This document shows positions 34,570 through 43,532 of a stretch of DNA of 64,000 nucleotides, in pieces. Both the position numbers and the translations under genes were made by a program. Each line of letters opens with the position of its first letter. The stretch's first letter is position 1. The stretch is from Streptomyces griseochromogenes (GTDB taxonomy: Bacteria > Actinomycetota > Actinomycetes > Streptomycetales > Streptomycetaceae): contig NZ_CP016279.1 in assembly GCF_001542625.1 (NCBI RefSeq), positions 5,580,001 to 5,644,000 on the forward strand. The letters run 5' to 3'. The notes under the pieces were generated by a model, which was not told the origin of the DNA, did not search any database, and worked only from the letters and a program-made list of their open reading frames with translations.

Positions 34570-35945
34570 ATAGGCAAGAAGCAACGGGAATGCGTCACCT
34601 GCGGCGGACAGGTCGGATATCTCGACCGCCAGCACTGCTGCCTGTGCTGGCGCCACATGAAGGAGCAGGCCTCCAAGGCCCCTTGCTCTTCCTGCGGTCT
34701 CGACCGCGTGCTGCAGGACGACACCGGCCGGTGCATCACCTGCTCACGCGTGTGTACGGAGTGCGGTCATCTGGTCCGCTCACCACAGAACCAGCTGTGC
34801 TGGGACTGCCAGCGCCGGGCAGGCCGGCTGGCCGGACAGCGGACATGTCCACGCTGCCAAAAGCCCGGTTATCTGCGCGAGACGACCGGCTGGTGCGGTC
34901 ATTGCTCACGACCCCGGCGGGGGAAGAACCCGCCGAGGATCTGCCGCGAGTGCGGGCAGCTGCGGCGACATGCCGGGCTGGGACTGTGTTCCGCCTGCTG
35001 GCAAAAACACGCCGGTCGCCCTTTCATCCGTGGTGAATACCTCCAGGAACGACTCACCGAACCACCCGTGTGACTCGCCGACTTCGTCGCCCAGATCGCC
35101 GCCCGCCACTGCGTCGCCAGAGCCTGCGGCTTCATCACCGACCTGGGACGGCTCCTCAAGGACGAGCACTCCAACTCACCTCAGGCCCTGCTGGAGCGAT
35201 CCCGCAGGCCCGGACGGTCAATGGGCTCCTTCGCCCGTGCACTCGAGGACTTCTTCACCCTCCGCGGTCAGGCTCTGCCAACCGACCAGGACGAACGACT
35301 CGCAACTTGCCGACGCCGTTGCCGAGTTGAAGCCGTTCCGAACCCCTGCGACCGGCAGTCGCCGCATTCGACACCTCCCAGATGCGAGCCCAGGACCGGG
35401 CCCGCCGAGCCGGCACCCGCCCCCGCAGCAACCACACCCTGGAAACCGCCCTGGCCACCATGCGGGACCTGGCCGTCTTCCTGATCAACGCGCGGGGCAA
35501 GACCGACTGGTCCCTCGTCGACGTGCACGACATCGAATCCTTCCTGGCCGTCCTGCCCAGGGCTCGCAAGCGGCGACTGACCGTGCTGCGGCAGTTCTTC
35601 CGCTTCGCGCGGGCCCAGAAGCTGGTGCTGGTCGACCCGACCCGCGGCCTGATCGCCAAGGAGGCGAACGGCTTCCACGTCAGAACCCTCACCCTCGACC
35701 AGCAGCGCGACCTGTTCCGGCGCTGGACCACCGACGAGCATGTCCACCCCCATGAGACCCTCCACGTCCATGACGACTGCGGATTCCCATCCCGGATGAT
35801 CCGCAGCACCCGCCTCATCGACCTGGTGAACGCCATGGACGCCAAACTCGTCGCCGCAGCCTTCGGCATGGACCCGCAGGCCACCCTGATCTATCTCGCC
35901 GACCGCGTGGACCCGGGCCGACTGCCACCGCAGGAATCGCGGTGA
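34570..35945 (+). pseudogene. Zinc-ribbon tyrosine-recombinase-like protein, decayed
   Basis: The forward frame holds repeated zinc ribbons (CVTCGG, CCLCW, CSSCG, CITC, CTECG, CWDC, CPRCQ, CRECG, CSACW) to about 35070, where TGA (35071-35073) replaces the Trp of a WLADF block. The frame continues FVAQIAARHCVARACGFITD and ALEDFFTLRGQALPTDQDE. A one-base shift near 35345 leads to RRAGTRPRSNHTLETALATM, RKRRLTVLRQFFRFARAQK and DPTRGLIAKEANGFH, the core-binding domain of a recombinase. The catalytic domain is largely deleted; the C-terminal DLVNAMDAKLVAAAFGMDPQ block remains. Confidence 0.75.
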
Positions 35946-35978
35946 CGGCGAACAGGGAGGACAGCTACCGTTCGGCGC

Positions 35979-36437
35979 GTGAACTCCCAAGATGCCGCCC
36001 CCGACGAGCCACAGACGGTGAGTATCCGCTGCAGCATCAACCGGGCTGTGTGCGTGCGACTGTCCGACCCCGTACGCGATGACCCCGACTGCTTGCACTA
36101 CACGGTCGAGGCCGACGCACTGGGGCTGAAGGCCCGCGTCGACGGGGTGACCGCCTGGATCTGGGATGCCGACCTCGCGCCGTTCCTTGCTCAACTGGCC
36201 GCGGACTTCCGCGGCTGGGACGGCGAGCGCGTCTGGCAGACCAACGACCGCGACCTCACGGTCACGGCAGCCTTCAGGTCGGGCGGCCATGTCGCGTTGA
36301 CCTGGACGCTCCGTCCTTGGCGGGGACCGACGAACAGCTGGGAAGCCTCGATCACCACGTGGCTTGAGGCCGGTGAGCAGATGGCGGCTCTCGCCTCGGA
36401 GGTTCACCGGCTTCTCCGCCCCGAGCATCCGGGCTGA
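35979..36437 (+). CDS. DUF6228 family protein (element cargo)
   Basis: A 152-residue protein from GTG 35979. The conserved core VTAWIWDADLAPFLAQLAAD, FRGWDGERVWQTNDRDL and HVALTWTLRPW, then SWEASITTWLEAGEQM, fits the DUF6228 group of Streptomyces proteins of unknown function. It is the last gene of the istB insertion, 54 bases before the junction, so it is probably passenger cargo. No known domain or catalytic motif is visible. Confidence 0.75.
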   Translation: MNSQDAAPDEPQTVSIRCSINRAVCVRLSDPVRDDPDCLHYTVEADALGLKARVDGVTAWIWDADLAPFLAQLAADFRGWDGERVWQTNDRDLTVTAAFRSGGHVALTWTLRPWRGPTNSWEASITTWLEAGEQMAALASEVHRLLRPEHPG

Positions 36438-36491
36438 ACTTGTTGAATCTCGGCGGTACCTGGCACAGGTTCGCCGGAACATGTGCGCTTT

Positions 36492-36895
36492 GCTGAAGGT
36501 CTTGTTCGACGTGAGGATGATCGAGCCCTTCTCGTAGCGCTTCGAGATCACCTGGAACACCAGGTTCGCCTCGGCCCGTTCCAGCGGCTGGTAGCCGACC
36601 TCGTCGACGACGAGAACACCGGGGCGCAGGTAGGTGCGGAGCTTGCTGTTGAGACGTCCGGCTGCCTCGGCGGCCTTGAGCAGGCGGACCATGTCATCGA
36701 GCGTGGTGAAGTAGACGGAGAAACCCCTACCCGGCAGGCGGCGACCGAGAGCGCGACGGCGATGTGGGTCTTGCCGGCCCCGGGCGGTCCCAGCAGGGCC
36801 GCGTTGGCCTTGGCCTCGACGAAGGCGAGGGTGGCCAGGTCTTTGATCTTGCGGGGGTCGAGGTCAGAGATGACCCGGCCCATGCTGCCGCCAGC
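36492..36895 (-). pseudogene. istB: IS21 IstB-like ATPase, N-terminal and middle piece
   Basis: The reverse strand gives DPRKIKDLATLAFVEAKANA, ALLGPPGAGKTHIAVALSVA (Walker A), and, after one inserted base near 36729, FSVYFTTLDDMVRLLKAAEA, GVLVVDEVGYQPLERAEANL (Walker B) and GSIILTSNKTFS. The frame continues at 33039. The first 70 or so residues and istA are absent. The one-base insertion means istB was probably dead irrespective of the recombinase element. Confidence 0.88.
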
Positions 36896-37184
36896 GATTA
36901 CGGTGCCGACGTCCGCCTCTCCGTTGCCAGGGGCGGGCGGGATACGGTGCACCGGCAGCCCGGGGCCACTGTGGGCGGCCCCGGTTGGTGAACGGCGTCG
37001 GCACCCGTCGGCTTCGCGTGGGGTGCCGACGCCACCCTCACCCTCGCTCGGCGCATCGGCCGGCCGGTCGCCTCGGGCGTCGGTGAGGCCGACGCCCCTG
37101 AGGGATCCGCCGCCGGTCCACTCCCCCACCGTCGAGGCGCGGAGGCACGGACGGGGTTCCATGGACGCAAGGCTTGGACAGCGG

Positions 37185-37200
37185 CTAAGCGACTGCTTAG
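37185..37200 (+). promoter_or_regulatory. TetR/FadR-type operator over the promoter of the SDR/ACAD operon
   Basis: CTAAGC-GACT-GCTTAG is a perfect 6-bp-arm palindrome of the kind bound by TetR-family acyl-CoA regulators. A possible -35 (TTGGAC, 37174-37179) lies just upstream and TAGTAT (37199-37204) at the -10 position, so bound repressor would block the promoter. The regulator is not in the window. Confidence 0.6.
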
Positions 37201-37259
37201 TATCTACCCTGGGGCGGGAGCAGCCTGCCCGTGCCGCCCCTCCCCCTCAGGAGTCCACC

Positions 37260-38030
37260 GTGACCTCACTGTTCTCCCTCACCGGCAAAACCGCCCTCGT
37301 GACCGGCGGTTCCCGCGGCATCGGCCTGATGATCGCCCGGGGCCTGATCGAAGCGGGAGCCAAGGTCTACGTCAGCTCCCGCAAGGCGGAAGCCTGCGAG
37401 GAGGCCGTGCGCGGGCTTTCCGGTCCCGGCCAGGCGGTCGCGCTGCCCGCCGACCTGTCGCGCGAGGAGGAGTGCCACCGACTCGCCGCAGACATCGGCG
37501 AGCGGGAGGAGCGGCTGCACATCCTGGTGAACAACGCCGGCGCCACCTGGGGTGCGCCCCTGGACGAGTTCCCGGTCAGCGGCTGGGACAAGGTGATGGA
37601 CCTCAACCTGCGCAGCCCCTTCCTGCTCACCCAAGCCCTCCTGCCGAAGCTGCGCGCCGGCGGGTCGACGGAGGACCCTGCGCGGATCATCAACGTCGGA
37701 TCCATCGACGGCCTGCACGTCAGCCCCGCCTCGGCCTACTCGTACGCGGCCAGCAAGGCGGGCCTGCACCACCTGACCCGCGTGCTGGCCAAGGAGCTCG
37801 GGCCACAGGGCATCACGGTGAACGCCATCGCGCCCGGCCCCTTCGAGTCGAAGATGATGGCCGCGACCCTGGACGCCATGGGCGAGGCGATCGCGCAGGC
37901 GGCTCCGCTGCGCCGGATCGGGCGGCCGGACGACATGGCCGGCGTCGCCGTCTATCTGGCCAGCCGTGCTGGCGCCTACGTCACCGGCGCCGTCATCCCC
38001 GTCGACGGCGGGCTCGGCACCACGGTCTGA
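37260..38030 (+). CDS. SDR-family oxidoreductase (FabG-like)
   Basis: A 256-residue classical SDR. TGGSRGIG cofactor loop (residues 15-22), NNAG (near 92), catalytic Ser in INVGSIDG and YSYAASKAG (Tyr-Lys), C-terminal PVDGGLGTT. It reduces or oxidises an acyl/hydroxy substrate with NAD(P)H. GTG 37260 has CAGGAG six bases before it. It is followed 62 bases later by an acyl-CoA dehydrogenase, so the pair probably handles acyl-CoA intermediates such as in fatty-acid or terpenoid breakdown, under the operator at 37185. Confidence 0.9.
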   Translation: MTSLFSLTGKTALVTGGSRGIGLMIARGLIEAGAKVYVSSRKAEACEEAVRGLSGPGQAVALPADLSREEECHRLAADIGEREERLHILVNNAGATWGAPLDEFPVSGWDKVMDLNLRSPFLLTQALLPKLRAGGSTEDPARIINVGSIDGLHVSPASAYSYAASKAGLHHLTRVLAKELGPQGITVNAIAPGPFESKMMAATLDAMGEAIAQAAPLRRIGRPDDMAGVAVYLASRAGAYVTGAVIPVDGGLGTTV

Positions 38031-38092
38031 CCGGCCGGCGACAGCTCCACTCCCCCTCGCACAAGCAACCCGAACCTGAGAAGAAGACAACC

Positions 38093-39889
38093 ATGGCCTC
38101 CCTCCTGCTCTCCCGCCGAGACCTCGACTTCCTGCTGCACGAGTGGCTCGACGTCGAATCCCTGACCGCGCGCCCTCGCTTCGCGGACCACTCGCGCGAA
38201 ACCTTCGACGCGGTACTGGACCTCAGCGAGACGATCGCCGCCCGGCACTTCGCCCCGCACAACAAGAAGAACGACGCCCAGGAGCCGCGCTTCGACGGCG
38301 AGCGGGTGCACATCATCCCCGAAGTCGAAGAGGCCCTGAAGGTCTTCGCCGGCGCCGGGCTGATCGGCGGGGGCATGGACCACGAGGTGGGCGGCATGCA
38401 GTTGCCCAGCGTGGTGGCCAACGCCTGCTTCGCCTGGTTCCAGGCAGCCAACGTGGGAACGGCCGCCTACCCTTTCCTCACCATCGGCAACGCAAACCTG
38501 CTGCTGGCCCACGGCACCCCCGGCCAGATCGACACCTATGTCCGCCCGATGGTCGAGGGCCGCTTCTCCGGGACCATGTGCCTGTCGGAGCCGCAGGCCG
38601 GCTCCTCTCTGGCTGATGTGCGCACCCGCGCGGAACAGGCCGACGACGGCACCTACCGCCTGTTCGGTAACAAGATGTGGATCTCGGGTGGCGACCACGA
38701 GCTGACGGAGAACATCGTCCACCTGGTCCTGGCCAGGATCCCCGGCGGCCCGCCCGGGGTGAAGGGACTCTCGCTCTTCATCGTCCCCAAGGTCCTGGTG
38801 GAGGCCGACGGGACGCTCGGCGAGCGCAACGACGTCGCCCTGGCCGGCCTCAATCACAAGATGGGGTATCGAGGGACGACCAACACGCTGCTGAACTTCG
38901 GTGAGGGCGCCTTCCGGCCCGGCGGGACCCCCGGTGCCGTCGGCTTCCTGGTCGGGGAGCCCCACCACGGGCTTTCCTACATGTTCCACATGATGAACGA
39001 GGCCCGCATCGGTGTCGGACTCGGTGCCACAGCGCTCGGTTACACCGGCTACCTGCACGCCCTGGACTACGCGCGCACCCGGCCCCAGGGGCGCCCGCTC
39101 ATGGCCAGGGACGCCACCATCCCCCAGATCCCGATCGTCGGGCATCCCGATGTCCGGCGCATGCTCCTCGCCCAGAAGTCGTACGTCGAAGGCGCGCTGG
39201 CTCTCATCCTGTACTGCGGGCGGCTGCTGGACGACGAGCGCACCGCCCCGACGGCCGACGAGCGGGCCAGTGCCGGGCTGCTGCTGGACATGCTCACCCC
39301 GATCGCCAAGAGCTGGCCCTCCCAGTGGTGCCTGGAGGCCAACAACCTTGCCATCCAGGTCCACGGCGGCTACGGCTACACCCGCGAGTACAACGTCGAG
39401 CAGTTCTACCGGGACAACCGCCTCAACCCCATCCACGAGGGGACGCACGGCGTCCACGGCCTCGACCTGCTGGGCCGAAAGGTCGTCATGGACGGCGGCG
39501 CGGGGCTCCGCCTGCTCATCGAGACCGTCTCCATGACTACCGCCCGCGCGGTGGCCGCGGAGGGCCAGGTCGCCGGCTTCGGACGGCAGCTGGACGCCTC
39601 CGTCGCCCGCGTCGCCGCCGTGACGCGGCGCCTGTGGGAGGCCGGGGACGCCGAGACCGCCCTCGCCAACGCCTCGGTCTATCTGGAGTCCGTGGGCCAC
39701 GTCGTGGTTGCCTGGATGTGGCTGGAGCAGATGCTGGCCGCCGGCGGACGCGGCGGCGCCTTCTACGAGGGCAAGCGGCGGGCGGGGCAATACTTCTTCC
39801 GGTACGAACTGCCCAGGACGGAGGCGCAGTTCGCGCTGCTGGAAAGCCTCGATCGCACCACCCTCGACATGCCCGCGGACTGCTTCTGA
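38093..39889 (+). CDS. Acyl-CoA dehydrogenase, long form (DmdC-like)
   Basis: A 598-residue flavoenzyme of the long ACAD subgroup with a C-terminal helical extension. The N-terminal domain has an FAD/substrate core (GTMCLSEPQAGSSLADVRTRA), GNKMWISGGDHELTENIVHL and KMGYRGTTNTLLNF. The catalytic base is Glu in NPIHEGTHGVHGLDLLGRK. The family catalyses alpha,beta-dehydrogenation of acyl-CoA; the long form includes 3-methylmercaptopropionyl-CoA dehydrogenases and many unknowns. Second gene of the SDR operon; no electron-transfer partner is adjacent. Confidence 0.9.
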   Translation: MASLLLSRRDLDFLLHEWLDVESLTARPRFADHSRETFDAVLDLSETIAARHFAPHNKKNDAQEPRFDGERVHIIPEVEEALKVFAGAGLIGGGMDHEVGGMQLPSVVANACFAWFQAANVGTAAYPFLTIGNANLLLAHGTPGQIDTYVRPMVEGRFSGTMCLSEPQAGSSLADVRTRAEQADDGTYRLFGNKMWISGGDHELTENIVHLVLARIPGGPPGVKGLSLFIVPKVLVEADGTLGERNDVALAGLNHKMGYRGTTNTLLNFGEGAFRPGGTPGAVGFLVGEPHHGLSYMFHMMNEARIGVGLGATALGYTGYLHALDYARTRPQGRPLMARDATIPQIPIVGHPDVRRMLLAQKSYVEGALALILYCGRLLDDERTAPTADERASAGLLLDMLTPIAKSWPSQWCLEANNLAIQVHGGYGYTREYNVEQFYRDNRLNPIHEGTHGVHGLDLLGRKVVMDGGAGLRLLIETVSMTTARAVAAEGQVAGFGRQLDASVARVAAVTRRLWEAGDAETALANASVYLESVGHVVVAWMWLEQMLAAGGRGGAFYEGKRRAGQYFFRYELPRTEAQFALLESLDRTTLDMPADCF

Positions 39890-40172
39890 GCTTGTCCTGC
39901 CTTCCAAGCGTGGGCCTAGCCGGTCATTCGTAAGATCGGCGGACCCAGGGGTTGTGGGTACGGCGGTGAGCGTGTCGCCGTTGGACGGCTCGGTCGTGGT
40001 GTGCGGCAGTGTGGGCACCTCGCCGCGCTGGACGCCCGCACGCACAGCGTGCTCCGGAATCTCTCCGGGACGACCCGTCGCAGTGGCGGCACCGAGACCG
40101 TCGGCCGGATCTGCCGTGCCCGGCACCCCTGCGGCCGTCCGTGCCGTTGTGCGTCGCGCGGCCGCGGGTTGT
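39890..40172. other. Gene-poor stretch with possible debris
   Basis: No supported gene between the acyl-CoA dehydrogenase and the short reverse frame at 40173. Confidence 0.35.
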
Positions 40173-40322
40173 TCAGTCGCCGGTCCTTCGGGCGCGGGCA
40201 GTCAGGGCGTCGCGCAGGATGCTGTCGGGCGTGCGGGCCACGCGCAGCAGTTCACGCACCACTTCGGCCTTGTCCCGGCGGATGCCGCTCTGAGCCCGCA
40301 GTTCCAGGATCCACCGGTCCAT
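40173..40322 (-). CDS. Small protein with ribbon-helix-helix-like end, or fragment
   Basis: A 49-residue frame: DRWILELRAQSGIRRDKAEV followed by VRELLRVARTP. This resembles the C-terminal RHH/partition-type domain (DRW..E.R...G.RRVDKAEVVRALL) of plasmid and phage proteins in Streptomyces. A stop lies two codons upstream of the ATG. It may be the tail of a longer deleted protein rather than a gene. Confidence 0.35.
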   Translation of the reverse strand: MDRWILELRAQSGIRRDKAEVVRELLRVARTPDSILRDALTARARRTGD

Positions 40323-40390
40323 CTCCCATCACCGACCCTCAGGATCTCCGGCTGTAGTTCATGCCGGGCACTCCGACCTGTCCTGGTGAG

Positions 40391-40424
40391 GTGCCCGGCC
40401 CGTCGGCTTCACCGGGCCGGGCAC
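40391..40424 (-). terminator. Terminator of the secreted acidic-repeat gene
   Basis: GTGCCCGGCCCG and CGGGCCGGGCAC form a perfect 12-bp stem with a 10-base loop, about 47 bases after the stop at 40471. Confidence 0.7.
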
Positions 40425-40470
40425 TCGCCCATGTGGTGATACGCGCTCAGGACACGGCGTGGCCGTCGTC

Positions 40471-41697
40471 CTACCTCGCGAAGGAACTGACGTCCGCTAC
40501 CGGGAAGGAACCGTCGTCCGACTGACCGAGGGACTCCTCGTCCGACTGACCGAAGGAGCTGTCATCCGACCCCGCCGAGGAACCGTCGTCCGAGCCCGGG
40601 AAGGACACCTCCGCTGACTGACCGAATGTCCCGTCTCCCGACTGAGAGAAAGACCCGCCGTCGATCGTCTCCTCCGAGGACAGCTCCGGCGACCCAGGAA
40701 CCTCAGCCGCCCCCTCGGAGGGCCCGTCACCCGACTGAGACGGGTCCGGGGTCTGTCCCGGGGTCAGATCAGAAGCGTCATCCGACGCGTCCCGCTTCGG
40801 GCGGGACTTGTTGTCCGATGTCTGGGACGACACGTTGGCCGAGCCATCGGAGCAGTTGTCGATCGGGGGCAGCCTGTACCAGGCTCGGATTTGGTTCACG
40901 TCCTCAAGCGGTGATCCAAAGCAGGGCCCACCGCCCGATGCCTGCTGCGACTTGTCGTCGGACCCCTGGGAGGGCAGGTCGTCCCAGGGCACTCCGTTGG
41001 AGGCCCGGAGCGCATCCCAATCCGTAGGGGACATCAGGGGCCCATTATTCGCACCCTGGGAGGACGCACCGCCTGACGCCTGAGGCGACTTGTCGTCGGA
41101 ATTCTGCCCGCCTACGGTCGTCCCCGAGCCGTTGTGGAGCATCGAGTCGGCCTTCTTTGCACCCTGGGCAACACCCGCGCCGGCGGCCCGGAGGGTGTTG
41201 AGGTCCTGTATCGCGGACGGCGCGAACTTGGCCGGGGACGGCAGCAGCGCTCCGACGGCCAAGTCCCTCAGAGCCTTCTCCGTACCTGTCAGCTCCCTGG
41301 GCTTGCACAGCGGCTTGGTGCTGAAGCGAGCATTGCCGGCGCTGGTGCACCCCTCTTGCCCTCGGCCGTCGTTGGTGGTGTGGGCGGCCCTGAACAGCTC
41401 GGAGACACCGAAGGACATGAAAGCGTTGAAACCTCGGTTGACTGCCTCCTCCGTGGCGCTGGGAGGTGTCGCCGGGCAGATCGGCTTGAAGCTGAAGCGA
41501 GCTGCCGCACCGGCCTTGACGCAGTCCTTCGCGGAGGCAGACGTCGTGTTGTCGGCAGCCGATGCCGTCGACGCGGTGGTGAGGCCGTAGCCGGCCAGGC
41601 CGGCGGCCAGAGCCGTCACGGCGGTCCCCCGGGCTGCCAGACGCCGGCTCCGGCTCTGGCTGGGTGCGCGATGCTTGCCACGTGCGCGGTTGGACAT
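40471..41697 (-). CDS. Secreted protein with Cys-pair repeats and an acidic Ser/Asp/Gly tail
   Basis: A 408-residue protein from ATG 41697 (CAGGAG upstream) with an Arg-rich n-region and Sec signal ending near TASAA. The mature part holds two related Cys modules (ARFSFKPICPAT and ARFSTKPLCKPR, each with a preceding Cys), two copies of a SDDKSPQASGG-type segment, then DWDALRASNGVPWDDLPSQ and a Cys pair. About 100 residues of acidic repeats follow (GSFSQSGDGTFGQS; SFPGSDDGSS). No known domain. The low-complexity tail may be an extended wall spacer or a calcium- or metal-binding region; there is no sortase signal. Confidence 0.65.
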   Translation of the reverse strand: MSNRARGKHRAPSQSRSRRLAARGTAVTALAAGLAGYGLTTASTASAADNTTSASAKDCVKAGAAARFSFKPICPATPPSATEEAVNRGFNAFMSFGVSELFRAAHTTNDGRGQEGCTSAGNARFSTKPLCKPRELTGTEKALRDLAVGALLPSPAKFAPSAIQDLNTLRAAGAGVAQGAKKADSMLHNGSGTTVGGQNSDDKSPQASGGASSQGANNGPLMSPTDWDALRASNGVPWDDLPSQGSDDKSQQASGGGPCFGSPLEDVNQIRAWYRLPPIDNCSDGSANVSSQTSDNKSRPKRDASDDASDLTPGQTPDPSQSGDGPSEGAAEVPGSPELSSEETIDGGSFSQSGDGTFGQSAEVSFPGSDDGSSAGSDDSSFGQSDEESLGQSDDGSFPVADVSSFAR

Positions 41698-42136
41698 GTT
41701 TGTGGGCTCCTGTTCTTGTGTCATAGACCCGTGAGCTGCGGGCGGCAAAGCCGCACACCCTCGGCCGACCGGTCGGGCCGTCGGTGTGCCCGCAGGTTCC
41801 CCCGGCCGGGACAGTGACGAGTCAACGCGCGTCATCACCCTGTTCGGAAGAGCACTCGCTGCTTCCTTCGGAGAAGACCCGGCACAGCGCGGCAAACCGC
41901 TGCGGATGCTGTCGCACTTACCTACGGAGCCGACACACAGGCGGAGCGCCAAGGCCGGGGATGCCTGCAAGGCCCTGTCCAAGGCCGAGGCCACGCCGCA
42001 GGGCAGCGTGCAGCGCAACGCCGTCGGCACCGCCCCTCCCGCCGAATCCGGCACGAACTCGACGACTGAGCCCACCTGCTGAATACGGGGTATCGCCGAG
42101 GTGAGCCCAAAAGGGGCCATGGGGTGATCTTGCTCA
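41698..42136. other. Leader region between divergent genes
   Basis: It holds the promoter side of the secreted-protein gene. Open frames near 41786-42100 lack start signals. Confidence 0.35.
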
Positions 42137-42337
42137 ATGGGTGATGAGCAGAATTCTGGTGTGGTGGCCCGGTTCCTTGAGCGCTGGCGGAAAGTTCGGC
42201 GCCAGCGGGGACCGAGGCTGTTGTCGTGGGACGAGGCAGCGGAACGAGCCGCTGAAGATCTGAGCGGCGTGGGCCGGCGAGAGCGGCCGTCGGCCCGCCG
42301 GAGACTGGCCCTTGGGGAGGATCGGACCGGTGAGTAG
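42137..42337 (+). CDS. Possible small protein
   Basis: A 66-residue frame from ATG 42137, rich in Arg and Glu (RFLERWRKVRRQRGPRLLS, WDEAAERAAEDLSGVG). No family is recognised and no ribosome-binding site is visible. Listed as possible only. Confidence 0.25.
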   Translation: MGDEQNSGVVARFLERWRKVRRQRGPRLLSWDEAAERAAEDLSGVGRRERPSARRRLALGEDRTGE

Positions 42338-42345
42338 CGACTCCG

Positions 42346-43323
42346 CTAGGCGCTGGTGGGCGTAGCTGTCGACCGCTGGCGCAGCGCGGCGAAGTCGGCC
42401 TGTGCGGCCTCGACGGCTTCGGGGTACGCCTGGGCCTTCTCGTGTTCGGCCAGGGCGCGGTAGATGCTGGCGACCGAGGGGCTGTGTCCCTTGCGTTTGC
42501 CGGTGGGGATGATGAGGTCGGGCTGGATCTGCTCGACGGACTCGCCGGCCGTGCGGCGCCGGAGGACGGTGTGGAGCATGTCGTCGGTGATGACGGGTGG
42601 CCGGCCGCCGTGTTTGCCCTTGCGGGCCGCGGTGTCGAGCCCCTCAAGGGTGGACTCCCGGATGTTCTCGCGCTCGGTCTCTGCCATCGCGGCGAAGAAC
42701 GCGAACAGCAGCCGGCCGGGCCCGCTGGGGTCGTACATGCCGGGCAGGGGTCCGGCGAGCATTTCCAGGACCAGGCCGTGGGCGGTGAGGTGGTCGGCGA
42801 GCGCGGTGAGTTCGGCGGCGTCGCGGCCGAGGCGCTTCATCTCGTACACGGTGAGGATGACCCGGCAGTGCGGGGCGTGGGCCTTGATCTCGCGGGCGGC
42901 GGCGAGGGCGGCCTCGAACTGGGGGCGGACCCGGATGCGGGTGCTGATCTTCTCGCTGAACACCTTCTCGCGCGGGATGCCGTGCTTGGCCAGGGCGTCG
43001 AGCTGGGAGTCGAGTTCCTGGCCGAGGGTGGAGCAGCGGGCGTAGCCGATGTGGATGTCCGCGCCTGGGGTGTCCGGGTCGACGGGGGCGGGCGGTGGGG
43101 TGCCGGGCCGCCAGGGCTGGCCGGGCCCGCGGTCGGCGGGGATCTGGACCCGCAGGAGCTTCGCGAGCCGGGGCACCTTGGTGAACCGGCCGGTGTGGTA
43201 CGTCCCGGCGACCGCGCCGCCGCGCGAGCGGCAGGGCGATCCGGGTTCGGCCGCGCACCGCGGGCAGGGGTGGCGCTCGACGTCGTCGGCGTCGGCCGGG
43301 GCGGGGTCGTGAGGGTCCGTCAT
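42346..43323 (-). CDS. Serine recombinase (resolvase/invertase family) with N-terminal zinc motif
   Basis: A 325-residue protein. Residues 15-45 hold CPRCAAEPGSPCRSRGGAV, a zinc-finger-like module found on actinobacterial replicons. The catalytic domain begins IGYARCSTLGQELDSQLDAL, with the nucleophilic Ser after RC, and continues LTVYEMKRLGRDAAELTALA, LLFAFFAAMAETERENIRES and a helix-turn-helix of resolvase type near residues 235-300 (GGRPPVITDDML). ATG 43323 is preferred over 43341. It likely acts in replicon dimer resolution or inversion. Inverted GTTCTCACAA/TTGTGAGAAC repeats lie just upstream. Confidence 0.88.
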   Translation of the reverse strand: MTDPHDPAPADADDVERHPCPRCAAEPGSPCRSRGGAVAGTYHTGRFTKVPRLAKLLRVQIPADRGPGQPWRPGTPPPAPVDPDTPGADIHIGYARCSTLGQELDSQLDALAKHGIPREKVFSEKISTRIRVRPQFEAALAAAREIKAHAPHCRVILTVYEMKRLGRDAAELTALADHLTAHGLVLEMLAGPLPGMYDPSGPGRLLFAFFAAMAETERENIRESTLEGLDTAARKGKHGGRPPVITDDMLHTVLRRRTAGESVEQIQPDLIIPTGKRKGHSPSVASIYRALAEHEKAQAYPEAVEAAQADFAALRQRSTATPTSA

Positions 43324-43333
43324 GACCCCGGAT

Positions 43334-43399
43334 GTTCTCACAATGCAGTTCCCAGAACGGGGTGCGGACCGCTCTTGAGTGAGAACGGGTTGTGAGAAC
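43334..43399. repeat. GTGAGAAC repeat cluster upstream of the serine recombinase
   Basis: GTTCTCACAA (43334-43343) is the inverse of TTGTGAGAAC (43390-43399), and a third GTGAGAAC copy lies at 43379-43386. The spacing and position before the recombinase start fit a res-like recombination or autoregulatory site. Confidence 0.55.
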
Positions 43400-43532
43400 C
43401 GATCCGGGCCCTGGAGGGCTTCTCCGGCCTGTCGGTGACCGGGTTCCGGGAAAGGACCGTTTGCGAGAAGGGGGGCATGGACGCCCGACGCGCCAGGTTG
43501 CGCCGGCCCTCAAGGCCCCGTACCCCCTGCGG

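Larger units (their letters stand above)
33040..36491 (+). mobile_element. 3452-bp tyrosine-recombinase element inserted in istB
   Basis: Removing 33040-36491 rejoins istB codons ...TFS|EWGQ... in frame, so the whole segment is one insertion. It carries a tyrosine recombinase, an XRE protein, a decayed zinc-ribbon recombinase and a DUF6228 gene, all forward. The two ends show a weak inverted resemblance (GGCACTTGTTCC near 33049 versus CGCACATGTTCC in the complement near 36480). No clear target duplication is seen. Confidence 0.8.

Noticed and set aside
37976..40126. 716-codon reverse frame opposite the acyl-CoA dehydrogenase
   Set aside because: Shadow frame with no start or domain.
40173..40322. 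Reading this frame as proof of a plasmid partition locus
   Set aside because: Only 49 codons, weak likeness and no ParA; kept as a low-confidence entry.
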